Of a stretch of DNA of 64,000 nucleotides, positions 51,796 through 60,324 are shown one piece after another. The stretch is from Paenalcaligenes suwonensis (GTDB lineage: Bacteria; Pseudomonadota; Gammaproteobacteria; Burkholderiales; Burkholderiaceae_B). Positions within the stretch are counted from its first letter, which is position 1; each line of letters starts with the position of its first letter. The notes beneath the pieces were generated by a model. That model saw only the letters and a list, made by a program, of their open reading frames with translations. It was not told the origin of the DNA and did not search any database. The stretch is from the NCBI RefSeq assembly GCF_011290505.1, contig NZ_JAANPV010000006.1, positions 186,001 to 250,000 on the forward strand, written 5' to 3'. Made by a program: the position numbers and the translations under genes.

Positions 51796-52788
51796 ATGAA
51801 ACGATGGATCAGTCCGCGAGAACTGCATCGTCTGGGCATTGCTGGCATGAACCAACGCAATGGCGAGTACATTGCCAAGCTGAATCCACGCAGCCGCTAC
51901 CCTTTGGTGGATGACAAAATACTCACCAAGGAGCTCGCCATCAAAGCAGGCGTGGCGGTGCCCGAACTGTACGGTGTGATTCAAACGCACCGTGACATAC
52001 GTTCGCTAGGCGCCATGTTGCAAGACAAGTCCAGCTTTGTGATCAAGCCGGTGCATGGTAGTGGTGGTAGTGGTATTTTGGTGTTCAATGGCAAAGACGA
52101 CAAAGGCGCGTATCGTCGCGCTAACGGCCGCATGATGAGCGCCGAGGCCTTAGCGCACCACGTCAGCAACATCTTGGCAGGGGCGTACTCCCTAGGGGGC
52201 AGGCCCGATACTGCCATGATCGAGCAACGTGTAGAATTTAGCCAAGCCTTTGAGCACCTAAGCTACCAAGGCGTGCCAGACACTCGCATTATTGTGTACC
52301 GTGGCTGCCCAGCCATGGCCATGATACGCCTGCCCACCCGTCACTCTGACGGCAAAGCCAACCTGCACCAAGGCGCTATTGGTACGGGTATAGAGTTAGA
52401 AACCGGGTTGACGACTTCGGGGGTATGGCTGAATCAACACATCACCCATCACCCTGATACCGAAGTAGCGGTAGCGGGCCACGCTATCCCTGACTGGGAC
52501 GTGCAACTGCGATTATCCTCACGCTGTTATGACCTGACTGAGCTGGGGTATTTAGGGGTAGATTTAGTACTGGACGCCAACCATGGGCCTATGCTGTTAG
52601 AGCTTAACGCACGCCCCGGTTTAGCGATTCAAATTGCCAACCAAGAAGGTTTGCATTGGCGCACCAGAGCCATTGACCACTGGCTAGAAGAACGTGCCGA
52701 CAATCCGCCTACAGCGGATGAGCGTGCGCATTGGTTTGCAGAGAAAGGGCTACGACGCCTAGTTAAAGAGGCGTTGGAGCGCGGTTAA
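51796..52788 (+). CDS. ATP-grasp alpha-L-glutamate ligase-like protein
   Basis: This 330-residue cytoplasmic ligase-like protein has ATP-grasp motifs: VIKPVHGSGGSGILVFNG (ATP-binding Lys and Gly-rich loop) and LLELNARPGLAIQI (metal-binding Glu-x-Asn). It belongs to the RimK-like family, whose members add glutamate or other amino acids to a carboxylate using ATP. Acceptor and donor are unknown. With the protease and the transglutaminase-like membrane protein it forms a conserved but little understood cassette. GAAGGAGTAAGCC carries the ribosome site and overlaps the upstream stop. Confidence 0.87.
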   Translation: MKRWISPRELHRLGIAGMNQRNGEYIAKLNPRSRYPLVDDKILTKELAIKAGVAVPELYGVIQTHRDIRSLGAMLQDKSSFVIKPVHGSGGSGILVFNGKDDKGAYRRANGRMMSAEALAHHVSNILAGAYSLGGRPDTAMIEQRVEFSQAFEHLSYQGVPDTRIIVYRGCPAMAMIRLPTRHSDGKANLHQGAIGTGIELETGLTTSGVWLNQHITHHPDTEVAVAGHAIPDWDVQLRLSSRCYDLTELGYLGVDLVLDANHGPMLLELNARPGLAIQIANQEGLHWRTRAIDHWLEERADNPPTADERAHWFAEKGLRRLVKEALERG

Positions 52789-52806
52789 TCTCTACCTGCA
52801 GACATT

Positions 52807-52844
52807 ACAGCCCCTATTGTTTATGACGATAGGGGCTGTTTTTA
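52807..52844 (+). terminator. Terminator after the ligase cassette
   Basis: ACAGCCCCTAT (52807-52817) pairs with ATAGGGGCTGT (52829-52839), followed by TTTT. It ends the three-gene operon. Confidence 0.88.
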
Positions 52845-52939
52845 TGTATAACCCAGATTTAAAAGCCCGCTTACTCACGACTGGACTGCATTAGCCGACT
52901 GTAAAACCCGCATATCAACCACTGTCTGCCGTAGCCTAA

Positions 52940-52996
52940 GGCTGCGAAAGTATTTTTTTATTTGAGACACCAAATAAAAAAATACTTCCATCCGCC
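52940..52996 (-). repeat. Hairpin repeat copy E
   Basis: Reverse orientation. The core ATTTGAGACACCAAAT is between T and A runs, with GCGAAAGTA on one side and ATACTTCCATCCGCC on the other. It matches copy B almost base for base. Confidence 0.78.
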
Positions 52997-53188
52997 TTTC
53001 CTCCGTTGCATGCCACGGTTTTTACTTTGGTAGTTGCTGACGTACTTGATCCTTCTGGAGTCACCCAAAGGCGTGTTTGCTAAAACCTCAAATAATTAAA
53101 CATACATACCACGCAGAAAGTGATGTGACGAACTCCTAATCACTGCACATCAGAAAGGGCTTTAAACCTATCAATAGCGAAACACTCA

Positions 53189-53255
53189 GGGGGGCGGAGA
53201 GAAAATTTTTTTGATTTGGTGTCTCAAATCACAAAAAATTCTTCTGCAGCTCCCC
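53189..53255 (+). repeat. Hairpin repeat copy F
   Basis: Forward orientation: GGGGGGCGGAGAGAAAA, T run, GATTTGGTGTCTCAAATC, A run, TTCTTCTGCAGCTCCCC. It equals copy C except for a loop change and small end differences. Confidence 0.8.
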
Positions 53256-53391
53256 TGCGCGTGCGATGGATACAGCCGTTATCGTGAACCAGTATTACGA
53301 GTCAAAGCCCACTCATCGTTAACCCACATCACGAATAAAACCGTACCAGCACTTAAGAAAGGGCTGTAAACCCAACAATGGCAACACCTCA

Positions 53392-53458
53392 GGGGAGGCG
53401 GAGGAAAACTTTTTTGATTTGGTGTCTCAAATCATAAAAAGTTATTCCGCAGTCCCCC
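53392..53458 (+). repeat. Hairpin repeat copy G
   Basis: Forward orientation: GGGGAGGCGGAGGAAAAC, T run, GATTTGGTGTCTCAAATC, A run, GTTATTCCGCAGTCCCCC. It equals copy D with two or so changes and lies about 200 bp after copy F. Confidence 0.8.
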
Positions 53459-53495
53459 AGCGCGTGCAATGAATACAGCCTACAGCCCTCAACGC

Positions 53496-55181
53496 CTAGC
53501 GCAACAACACCCCAGACACCGTCGCCACAAACCGGTTCATGGCACTAATCACCGCCTGAATAGACGCCGTCACGATATTAGGATGCTGCCCCACCCCAAA
53601 ACGAGACCCCGGCACACCTGGCCACACCACCTCTACGATGGCCATCGCCTGCGCATCGGCTCCCGCGCCCATGCTGCGCTCTTCATAACTATCTAAACGC
53701 ACTGGTAACCCCAACGCCGCAACGGCCGCCGCGATAGGTCCATTGCCCTGACCTTCTATGCTGACACGCTGCCCATCAGGCCCCGTCACCTCCAAGACAA
53801 TGGCTTGCAACCCAGCCTCGGTATCGTGCAAACGATGGCCGTGATACACATAGGCTGGCGAAGGCTGATGGCTACCTAAATAACAGCGCTCAAAGAGTGC
53901 CCACAACTGCGCACTGTGTAATTCGGTTTCGCTGCTATCGGCATGTTCTTGCACCACTGCACTGAATTCCACCTGCATACGACGTGGCATCACCACCCCA
54001 TAATCACGCTGTAATAAGAAGGCAATACCGCCCTTACCCGACTGGCTGTTCACCCGCACAATACTGTCGTAGGTACGACCCACATCGTGGGGGTCTATAG
54101 GCAGATACGGCACACGCCACAACGCGTCGGGTTTCTGTGCAGCAAAACCCTTGGCGATCGCATCTTGGTGAGAACCCGAAAACGCCGTAAACACTAAATC
54201 GCCCACATAAGGATGACGAGGGTGGATGGGTAAGGCGGTGGTTTCTTCCACAATACGAGCCACGGCCGAAATATCGGAGAAATCCAGCTTTGGCGATATG
54301 CCTTGGGTGTACAGATTCAGCGCTAAGGTCACCACATCCAAATTACCGCTGCGCTCCCCATTACCAAACAAGCAGCCTTCTACACGATCGGCTCCTGCCA
54401 GCATGGCTTGTTCGGCGCAGGCTACACCTGTGCCCCGGTCGTTATGCGGGTGCACAGACAACACCAGATGTTCACGCCTAGATAAATGCCTATGCATCCA
54501 CTCAATTTGGTCTGCAAACACATTGGGCGTAGAGACTTCTACCGTTGTCGGTAAGTTGATAATCATAGGGCGTGTGGGGCCCGCATCCCACGCTTCGATG
54601 GCGGTATTGCACATTAACAGTGACACTTCTAACTCGGCCATGCAGAAAGTTTCTGGCGAGTATTGCAGCACCCATTCCGTTTCAGGATGCGGGTCTGTAA
54701 GTTCACGCAATAACCGCACGCTTTCTTGCACCATGGCTTGAATCTGCGGCACCTCCATGTTGAACACGATTTCACGCCATGCCGGTGCAATAGCATTGTA
54801 GAAATGCACAATCACGCGGCGTGCTCCAAGCACGCTACGCACCGTTTCACGTATCAAATCAGGGCGTAATTGCGTGATGACCATGGGGGTCACATCATCA
54901 GGAATGCGCTTATCGTCGATCAGGTGACGAACAATGTCGAAATCCGTACGTGACGCCGACGGGAAGCCCACTTCTATTTCTTTAAAGCCTATGCGCACCA
55001 ACTCATCAAACAAGCGCAATTTACGCTCGCGATTCATGGGTTCAAACAAGGCTTGGTTGCCATCACGCAAATCGGTAGATAACCACACCGGCGCTTTGGT
55101 CAGTGTGCGCGACGGCCACTGACGATCGGGCAAATGGATGGCAGGAAAAGACTGGTACTTTTGGGATGGATTACTCAGCAT
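53496..55181 (-). CDS. leuA: 2-isopropylmalate synthase
   Basis: This 561-residue enzyme condenses acetyl-CoA with 2-oxoisovalerate in the first step of leucine synthesis. It is the longer LeuA form: the HMGL-like barrel with STDLRDGNQALFEPMNRE, HPHNDRGTGVACAEQA (metal His pair) and GNGERSGNLDVV, then a C-terminal LeuA dimer domain (about 430-555) that binds leucine for feedback. GAGGTG precedes the ATG at 55181. It stands alone here, diverging from an AraC gene; the upstream region has no leucine-rich leader peptide. Confidence 0.95.
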   Translation of the reverse strand: MLSNPSQKYQSFPAIHLPDRQWPSRTLTKAPVWLSTDLRDGNQALFEPMNRERKLRLFDELVRIGFKEIEVGFPSASRTDFDIVRHLIDDKRIPDDVTPMVITQLRPDLIRETVRSVLGARRVIVHFYNAIAPAWREIVFNMEVPQIQAMVQESVRLLRELTDPHPETEWVLQYSPETFCMAELEVSLLMCNTAIEAWDAGPTRPMIINLPTTVEVSTPNVFADQIEWMHRHLSRREHLVLSVHPHNDRGTGVACAEQAMLAGADRVEGCLFGNGERSGNLDVVTLALNLYTQGISPKLDFSDISAVARIVEETTALPIHPRHPYVGDLVFTAFSGSHQDAIAKGFAAQKPDALWRVPYLPIDPHDVGRTYDSIVRVNSQSGKGGIAFLLQRDYGVVMPRRMQVEFSAVVQEHADSSETELHSAQLWALFERCYLGSHQPSPAYVYHGHRLHDTEAGLQAIVLEVTGPDGQRVSIEGQGNGPIAAAVAALGLPVRLDSYEERSMGAGADAQAMAIVEVVWPGVPGSRFGVGQHPNIVTASIQAVISAMNRFVATVSGVLLR

Positions 55182-55406
55182 ATACACCTCAGGAAATCGT
55201 AGAAAGATTTGCCTGACTCCCCTTGCTAGGGAAAAGCTGCGGTGGCTGGGGTCACGGGGAATCAGTACAAGTCATGGTGCGCACAGCGTCGCACTGACCC
55301 CAACCTAAAGTCAGGGCGCATAGTAGTCGTAGGCTGTGCTGTACGTGAGGCATGGCGTGAAACCCAAAATCCATACAAGGAATACACAGTGTAGACTTGA
55401 CCTTCC

Positions 55407-55430
55407 TGTCTATCTACAGAAAAATAGACA
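55407..55430. promoter_or_regulatory. Inverted repeat before the first AraC gene
   Basis: TGTCTAT (55407-55413) and ATAGACA (55424-55430) form a perfect inverted repeat with ten bases between, just 28 bp before the AraC start codon. It may be an autoregulatory site. The whole leuA-AraC gap, about 280 bp, has no other clear feature. Confidence 0.45.
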
Positions 55431-55458
55431 AATTATTGTTCAAAATGGACAGTCTTTC

Positions 55459-56265
55459 ATGATGACCATAGATGGCGGCGTCGCCACGTTTCTAGACTTA
55501 ACGCAGCACGAAAAAAGTACACTGCTGGTCACAGGTGTGCACGGGCATTACCCCGCCCGCACGCACGTCCCTGCGCACCAGCACGATTGCTATCACTTAC
55601 TGTATGCCGCTGAAGGGTTGATGCGCGTCGAAACTGATGGCGGCGAATGGCTGCTTCCCCCCACTACCGCCGTGTGGCTACGCCCGCAAACAGAGCATGC
55701 TTTTTTTACCTATAGCCAAGTTCGCGCACATGGGTTGTTTATCAAAGCAGAAATCACTAACCACTTAGCCGCTCAAGACGATGTACTGCACGTATCACCG
55801 TTGCTGCGTGAGCTGATTATCGCGTTGTCACTAGACAGCGTAACGCCTCCCTCTTTCTCACGGCGTCATCAGTTACTGTCAGAACTACTGCTGGAAGAAT
55901 TACAGCAACAACAACCGCTGCCCTGCTATTTGCCATGGCCTTCAGACGCCACGATGGCTCAAGTATGTGAAACCTTGACGGCAAACTTAGCGCATCCCTT
56001 TACGGCTACCGAGTGGGCCAATCAATTGGCCATGAGCAGCAAAAGCTTTCATCGGCATTTTGAACGCAGTACGGGGATAACGTTTGGACGGTGGCGTCAA
56101 CAGTGCCGATTACTGCATTCACTGCCTTTGCTGCTCAATAATGCGCCTATAGTCAGCGTTGCACTGACATGCGGTTATGACAGCCACAGCGCGTATACGG
56201 TGGCCTTCAAAAAACACTTTGGCGTGTCGCCTTCACACTTTGCAGCAGCAACACGCCATGCCTAA
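55459..56265 (+). CDS. AraC-family regulator, NimR-like (first)
   Basis: This 268-residue protein has an N-terminal cupin with HVPAHQHDCYHLLYAAEGLMR and a C-terminal pair of helix-turn-helix units (TATEWANQLAMSSKSFHRHF and VALTCGYDSHSAYTVAFKKHF). The FGRWRQQ segment between them is shared with the second AraC protein at 57588. I use the ATG at 55459; the frame stays open 41 codons upstream but crosses the inverted repeat. It is convergent with the CynX/NimT-type transporter gene. Ligand unknown. Confidence 0.85.
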   Translation: MMTIDGGVATFLDLTQHEKSTLLVTGVHGHYPARTHVPAHQHDCYHLLYAAEGLMRVETDGGEWLLPPTTAVWLRPQTEHAFFTYSQVRAHGLFIKAEITNHLAAQDDVLHVSPLLRELIIALSLDSVTPPSFSRRHQLLSELLLEELQQQQPLPCYLPWPSDATMAQVCETLTANLAHPFTATEWANQLAMSSKSFHRHFERSTGITFGRWRQQCRLLHSLPLLLNNAPIVSVALTCGYDSHSAYTVAFKKHFGVSPSHFAAATRHA

Positions 56266-56266
56266 G

Positions 56267-57487
56267 TTATTCTGCGGCAGCCGTAACAGCAGCATCCGCA
56301 GCAGGAGTGTCTTGTGGCAAATGAATGGCTCTACCGGCTCCCATCCCCAAGATAGATTGCAATACGCACAACCCAGTACACACATATAACGGAACCTGCC
56401 AGTTACCTACCGAGTCATGCAACGCCCCCAAAACAATAGGGCCAGTTGCCGCCAGCAAATACCCTATGCACTGCGCCATCCCTGATAATGCCGCCGCTTG
56501 CGCCGTGGTAGCGGCTCGCATACCAATAAATGACAGCCCCAAAATAAAGGTGCCCGTCACCCCAAAACCAAACACCGTGACCCATACGGTGGCTGCGGCA
56601 GGGAACAATATCAAGCCCAACAAACTTACCAGCGAGAGGCTCGCCATCGATACCGCAATACCGCGCTGGTCTTTAGAGCGCTTCACTATAGGCACCAAAA
56701 TCAGCCCAGGAAAAGCTGTTGCCAACTGCATCAACCCATGCAAAGAACCGGCTTGCGCTTGGCTATAGCCTAAGTCCACCAACATGGCGGGCAACCATGT
56801 AGCGACCGAATAATAGGTCAACGAGCTAGTACCAAAGAACAAACCAACCTGCCATGCCAAACCCATGGTCCACACACTGCGTGTCGTGGTTGTTTTGTTA
56901 GCCGCAGGAGCCGCCTGAGCACGTACTGCTTTTAGCTGCGGCAGCCATACCAGCGCACTTAACAAGGGCAGCACCAAAAACACACCCAGCGACCACTGCC
57001 AGTTCAAGCTTTGCGCCAGTGGCACAACTACGGCTGAGCCAGCCGCCGACGCCACACCCATGGTAATGGCATACACGGCAGTCAACGTGGTAATTTGCGA
57101 TGGAAAATCACGCTTCAACAGACTAGGCAGCAAGGTATTACCAATCGCAATACCCGCACCCAAAATACTGGTACCCGCGTACAAGCTCCACAAAGCACCG
57201 GTAGAGCGCAGCACAATTGCTGCACACATAATCAGCAGCGCTACAAACAGCGCACGTTCCAAACCTATTTTTCGTGCCAATAATGGCGCAAAAGGCGACA
57301 CCACAAAAAAGCTAAGCAGTGGCAAGGTAATCAATAACCCTGCTTCACTGGTGCTCAGCCCAAACACTGGTCGCAAGCTTTCCAGCAACGGACCAACCGC
57401 CGTAAAGGGGCCACGCAAGGTGGTCGCAAAAAGTAAAATCCCCAGCACCAGCCAAGCCGAGCGGGGAAGTTTAGAAAACACTGCCAT
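56267..57487 (-). CDS. MFS transporter, CynX/NimT family
   Basis: This 406-residue carrier has 12 helices and the family start LVLGILLFATTLRGPFTAVGPLLE, with the MFS loop LLARKIGLERALF after helix 2. The nearest characterised relatives are E. coli CynX and NimT (YeaN), the latter exporting 2-nitroimidazole. Divergence from an AraC regulator of NimR (YeaM) type supports the NimT-like reading. Drug export is inferred. It ends two bases from the first AraC gene's stop on the other strand. Confidence 0.88.
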   Translation of the reverse strand: MAVFSKLPRSAWLVLGILLFATTLRGPFTAVGPLLESLRPVFGLSTSEAGLLITLPLLSFFVVSPFAPLLARKIGLERALFVALLIMCAAIVLRSTGALWSLYAGTSILGAGIAIGNTLLPSLLKRDFPSQITTLTAVYAITMGVASAAGSAVVVPLAQSLNWQWSLGVFLVLPLLSALVWLPQLKAVRAQAAPAANKTTTTRSVWTMGLAWQVGLFFGTSSLTYYSVATWLPAMLVDLGYSQAQAGSLHGLMQLATAFPGLILVPIVKRSKDQRGIAVSMASLSLVSLLGLILFPAAATVWVTVFGFGVTGTFILGLSFIGMRAATTAQAAALSGMAQCIGYLLAATGPIVLGALHDSVGNWQVPLYVCTGLCVLQSILGMGAGRAIHLPQDTPAADAAVTAAAE

Positions 57488-57587
57488 ACCGTCACTACAT
57501 GTTGAATTAGCCAGCCTCTACCATACCCCACCCCCCTTTTCTGAATTTACTTATAATGACTATTTATTGCTAAAAACGGTCAACCTT

Positions 57588-58379
57588 ATGCTAGACCCTC
57601 TGTATCACGCTATGCAGAGCTTTGACCCAGATGCTCTGCCCTACCCCGTCACGGCGCTACGTGTAGACAACGCACGCGAAGAATCCAGTGAATTGCCCTT
57701 TCATCGTCACGATAAAGCCCAATTGGTGGTGTCACTACAAGGCGGTGTCATGTGTCAGGCTGAAGGTGGAATGTGGATGGTGCCTCCGCGCTGCGGCGTA
57801 TGGATTCCGGGTGATATGCTGCACAGCAACCACATCACCGCCAACGGCCAAGTGTGCCTACTGTTTGTAGACCCTACCATTACGGGACTGCCTGAACATT
57901 GCTGCACGCTGTCGCTCACCCCCTTAGTGGTAGAGCTGATTTTGCATGTGGCCCAAATTGCCAACCCTGCAAACCTCACCCTGCCACATGAAACCCAACT
58001 GATTACCGTACTACTGGAAGAGTTGCGCCGTATGCAGGTAGAGCAACTGCATCTACCTATTCCCGAACACCCGGTATTACAGCGTATTGCCCATGCGCTC
58101 ATACGTCATCCAGACGACCGTAGCACCGTTGCCCAATGGGCCAGCAAAGTAGCCATGAGCGAACGTACCTTGGCTAGATTAGTACAACGCGAAACCCGCA
58201 TGAGCTTTGGCCGTTGGCGGCAGCAATTGCACATATTGATCGCCCTACAACGCTTAGCGGCAGGCTTTAGTGTGCAACGCGTGTCGGATGCCTTGGGCTA
58301 CGAATCGGTGAGTGCCTTTATTACTATGTTTCGCAAAGCATTAGGTAAACCACCGGGGCGCTATATTGCTGAGCAGTGA
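57588..58379 (+). CDS. AraC-family regulator, NimR-like (second)
   Basis: This 263-residue protein has a cupin with LPFHRHDKAQLVVSLQGGVMC and a C-terminal AraC domain (VAQWASKVAMSERTLARLVQ, FGRWRQQ, VSDALGYESVSAFITMFRKAL). Length and neighbour match NimR, the regulator of nimT. The ATG at 57588 is used; the open frame continues far upstream into the transporter gene on the other strand and cannot be coding there. It probably controls the divergent transporter. Confidence 0.9.
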   Translation: MLDPLYHAMQSFDPDALPYPVTALRVDNAREESSELPFHRHDKAQLVVSLQGGVMCQAEGGMWMVPPRCGVWIPGDMLHSNHITANGQVCLLFVDPTITGLPEHCCTLSLTPLVVELILHVAQIANPANLTLPHETQLITVLLEELRRMQVEQLHLPIPEHPVLQRIAHALIRHPDDRSTVAQWASKVAMSERTLARLVQRETRMSFGRWRQQLHILIALQRLAAGFSVQRVSDALGYESVSAFITMFRKALGKPPGRYIAEQ

Positions 58380-58469
58380 ATATCTCGCTACATCGCTGCA
58401 TCCTAGCTATCAGAATGCGTAGAATAAGAAACGTACTATTGCCTAACAACAAATCAATAAAGCCTAGTT

Positions 58470-59117
58470 ATGTCTTTAGAATTATTACTGTTATTTATAC
58501 CCGCCTGTTTTGCCTTAAACATGGCTCCCGGCCCCAACAACCTGCTTTCTGTGTCTGACGCCACCCGTTTTGGATTTGGCGTGTCGTGCTTAGCAGGCAT
58601 AGGCCGCCTAATCGCGTTTATGGGCATGATCGCCATTGCGGCATCCGGTCTAGCCGTCGTACTGCAAACCTCGGCCATCGCGTTCACCGTCATTAAAGTA
58701 GTAGGTGCCCTGTACTTGTTCTATCTAGCATGGCAATTGTGGCGTGCGCCCGTGAGCCAAGCCCCCCAAGAAAGCAATGTTCGCCCCAACAAAAACTACA
58801 GCCTATGGAAGTTAATGCGACAAGAGTTCATGGTGGCTGCTGGTAACCCCAAAGCCATTTTGATCCTCACCGCATTCTTACCGCAATTTGTAAACCCTGC
58901 AGACGCCGCAGCCCCACAATTCATGGTACTAGGTAGTCTGTTCTTAGGCTTAGAGTGGATAGCCATCGCCGCCTATGCTTACATGGGTGCACACTTAGGG
59001 AAATGGTTTGCTGTGCCCGAGCGCCAACGCCGTTTTAATCGTGGTTGTGCGGCGTTGTTAGGGGCTGCTGGGTGCGGGCTATTGCTGTCTAAAAACTCTA
59101 TGCATCAAGGCGCTTAA
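58470..59117 (+). CDS. LysE-family exporter
   Basis: This 215-residue membrane protein has about six helices and the LysE/RhtB start FIPACFALNMAPGPNNLLSVSD, then FGFGVSCLAGIGRL and the middle EFMVAAGNPKAILILTAFLPQFV. These exporters release amino acids or related compounds. It follows the second NimR-like gene by 90 bp on the same strand and might be co-regulated, but no signal proves that. Its end holds the palindrome GGCGCTTAAGCGCC over the stop codon. Confidence 0.9.
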   Translation: MSLELLLLFIPACFALNMAPGPNNLLSVSDATRFGFGVSCLAGIGRLIAFMGMIAIAASGLAVVLQTSAIAFTVIKVVGALYLFYLAWQLWRAPVSQAPQESNVRPNKNYSLWKLMRQEFMVAAGNPKAILILTAFLPQFVNPADAAAPQFMVLGSLFLGLEWIAIAAYAYMGAHLGKWFAVPERQRRFNRGCAALLGAAGCGLLLSKNSMHQGA

Positions 59118-59204
59118 GCGCCTGTGCCAACCAGAGACTACTGCTCGGTATGTGGCTGGTGTTATATATTCTAATAAAAGCACAATTAGGAGATATTGCT
59201 TGCC

Positions 59205-60083
59205 ATGCAAGTGCCATTACTGAACGCCTTACGAACCTTTACGGTGTCGGCACAACGGTTGAACTTCACCAAAGCGGCTGAAGACTTATTGGTCTCACCC
59301 TCCGCAGTTAGCCATCAGATCAAAATTCTGGAGGAGTATTTAGGGTGCAAACTGTTCTTGCGCAAGAACCGATCATTAGAGCTAACTGATCAAGGGCAGT
59401 TCTTATTCAGCAGGCTGCAACGCCCTTTTCACGAGATCAATCAGGCCCTGAGTGAACTGCGTATGCCCTATGGCAAAAGCCGCATCAATTTATCATTACG
59501 CCCCTTTGTTTCAAGCATGTGGTTTACCGGGCAATTACGCGACTTCTGGTCTAAACATCCAGATATTGAAATTAACCTGCTACATAATCTGCAGGCTCCT
59601 GATTTTTTCAGGGATAACATTAATTTCGCCATTGTTTGGGGAAAACAAGGCGATTGGCCGCATCTCAACACTGTGCGTATTATTCCCGGTAACCTGACCC
59701 CAGTCTGTTCTCCCTCGTATTTACACGCTCACGGTGCTATTACCTCGCCCAGCGATCTAAACCAACACATACTTATTCACGAAGAAAACCACCTGTGTTG
59801 GCAACAATGGCTACACAAGGCAACGGGTCAAGATATGACAGCCAAAAAGGGCTTCCATATTGATGACACCAATGTGCGCATGAATGCGGTGCTCAATGGG
59901 CAAGGTATCATGCTAGGTTGTCCTGCGTTACTACAGCCACTTATAGAAGAACAAGAAGTTGTTCAACTGTTTGATGTGTATTTAGATGAGTACGCCTATT
60001 TTCTAGCCTACCCCAAACAGGCAAATCTTAGCCTTCAAGAACAAGACTTTGTAGATTGGGTAAAGTCCATCGCCCTGCAGTAA
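59205..60083 (+). CDS. LysR-family transcriptional regulator
   Basis: This 292-residue protein has the LysR helix-turn-helix FTKAAEDLLVSPSAVSHQIKILEEYLG and a two-lobed effector domain after residue 90. It resembles GcvA-type activators. Start choice is open: AGGAG lies 12 bases before the ATG at 59205 and only three before a TTG at 59196. It reads toward the Rieske operon on the same strand, so it probably activates that operon, though LysR genes more often diverge from their targets. Effector unknown. Confidence 0.9.
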   Translation: MQVPLLNALRTFTVSAQRLNFTKAAEDLLVSPSAVSHQIKILEEYLGCKLFLRKNRSLELTDQGQFLFSRLQRPFHEINQALSELRMPYGKSRINLSLRPFVSSMWFTGQLRDFWSKHPDIEINLLHNLQAPDFFRDNINFAIVWGKQGDWPHLNTVRIIPGNLTPVCSPSYLHAHGAITSPSDLNQHILIHEENHLCWQQWLHKATGQDMTAKKGFHIDDTNVRMNAVLNGQGIMLGCPALLQPLIEEQEVVQLFDVYLDEYAYFLAYPKQANLSLQEQDFVDWVKSIALQ

Positions 60084-60115
60084 CCCCCTCTAAAACAGCC
60101 CTACTTAGCATCACT

Positions 60116-60147
60116 AATGCCTGCTCATTTGCAGGCATTATTTTTTG
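60116..60147 (+). terminator. Terminator after the LysR gene
   Basis: AATGCCTGC (60116-60124) pairs with GCAGGCATT (60131-60139) and is followed by a run of six T. It separates the LysR gene from the Rieske operon, which must have its own promoter in the remaining 180 bp. Confidence 0.88.
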
Positions 60148-60324
60148 CTCTCTATTCACCATCGAGCCCCTCGCTACAACCGAATAAGTACTTGGCTTAA
60201 AAAAAACTCATCTATTCATCAAATTTGCTCAATTCTCAAGAATGGCTCTGTGTCGCATGATTGGCCTCACCCTAACAACAAACCAATAACTGGTGCGATA
60301 ACCCCCCTCAAAGGAGACGCCGAG

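Larger units (their letters stand above)
52861..53485. repeat. Duplicated intergenic block 2
   Basis: This is the partner of block 1 at 34664-35400, with hairpin copies E, F and G in the same order and orientation as B, C and D, and the same opening and flanking words. It fills the convergent gap between the ligase cassette and leuA. It holds no gene I can support. Confidence 0.75.

Noticed and set aside
55182-55335. A leucine attenuator before leuA
   Set aside because: Short frames in the leader, such as one of 19 codons, are not rich in leucine codons, and no clear terminator/antiterminator pair was found.
57060-57587. An upstream extension of the second NimR-like gene by about 176 codons
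   Set aside because: It overlaps the transporter gene on the other strand; the AraC protein has normal length from the ATG at 57588.
60145-60324. A 60-codon N-terminal extension of the Rieske oxygenase
   Set aside because: It would start inside the LysR terminator region, and a clear AAGGAG precedes the ATG at 60325, where family similarity begins.
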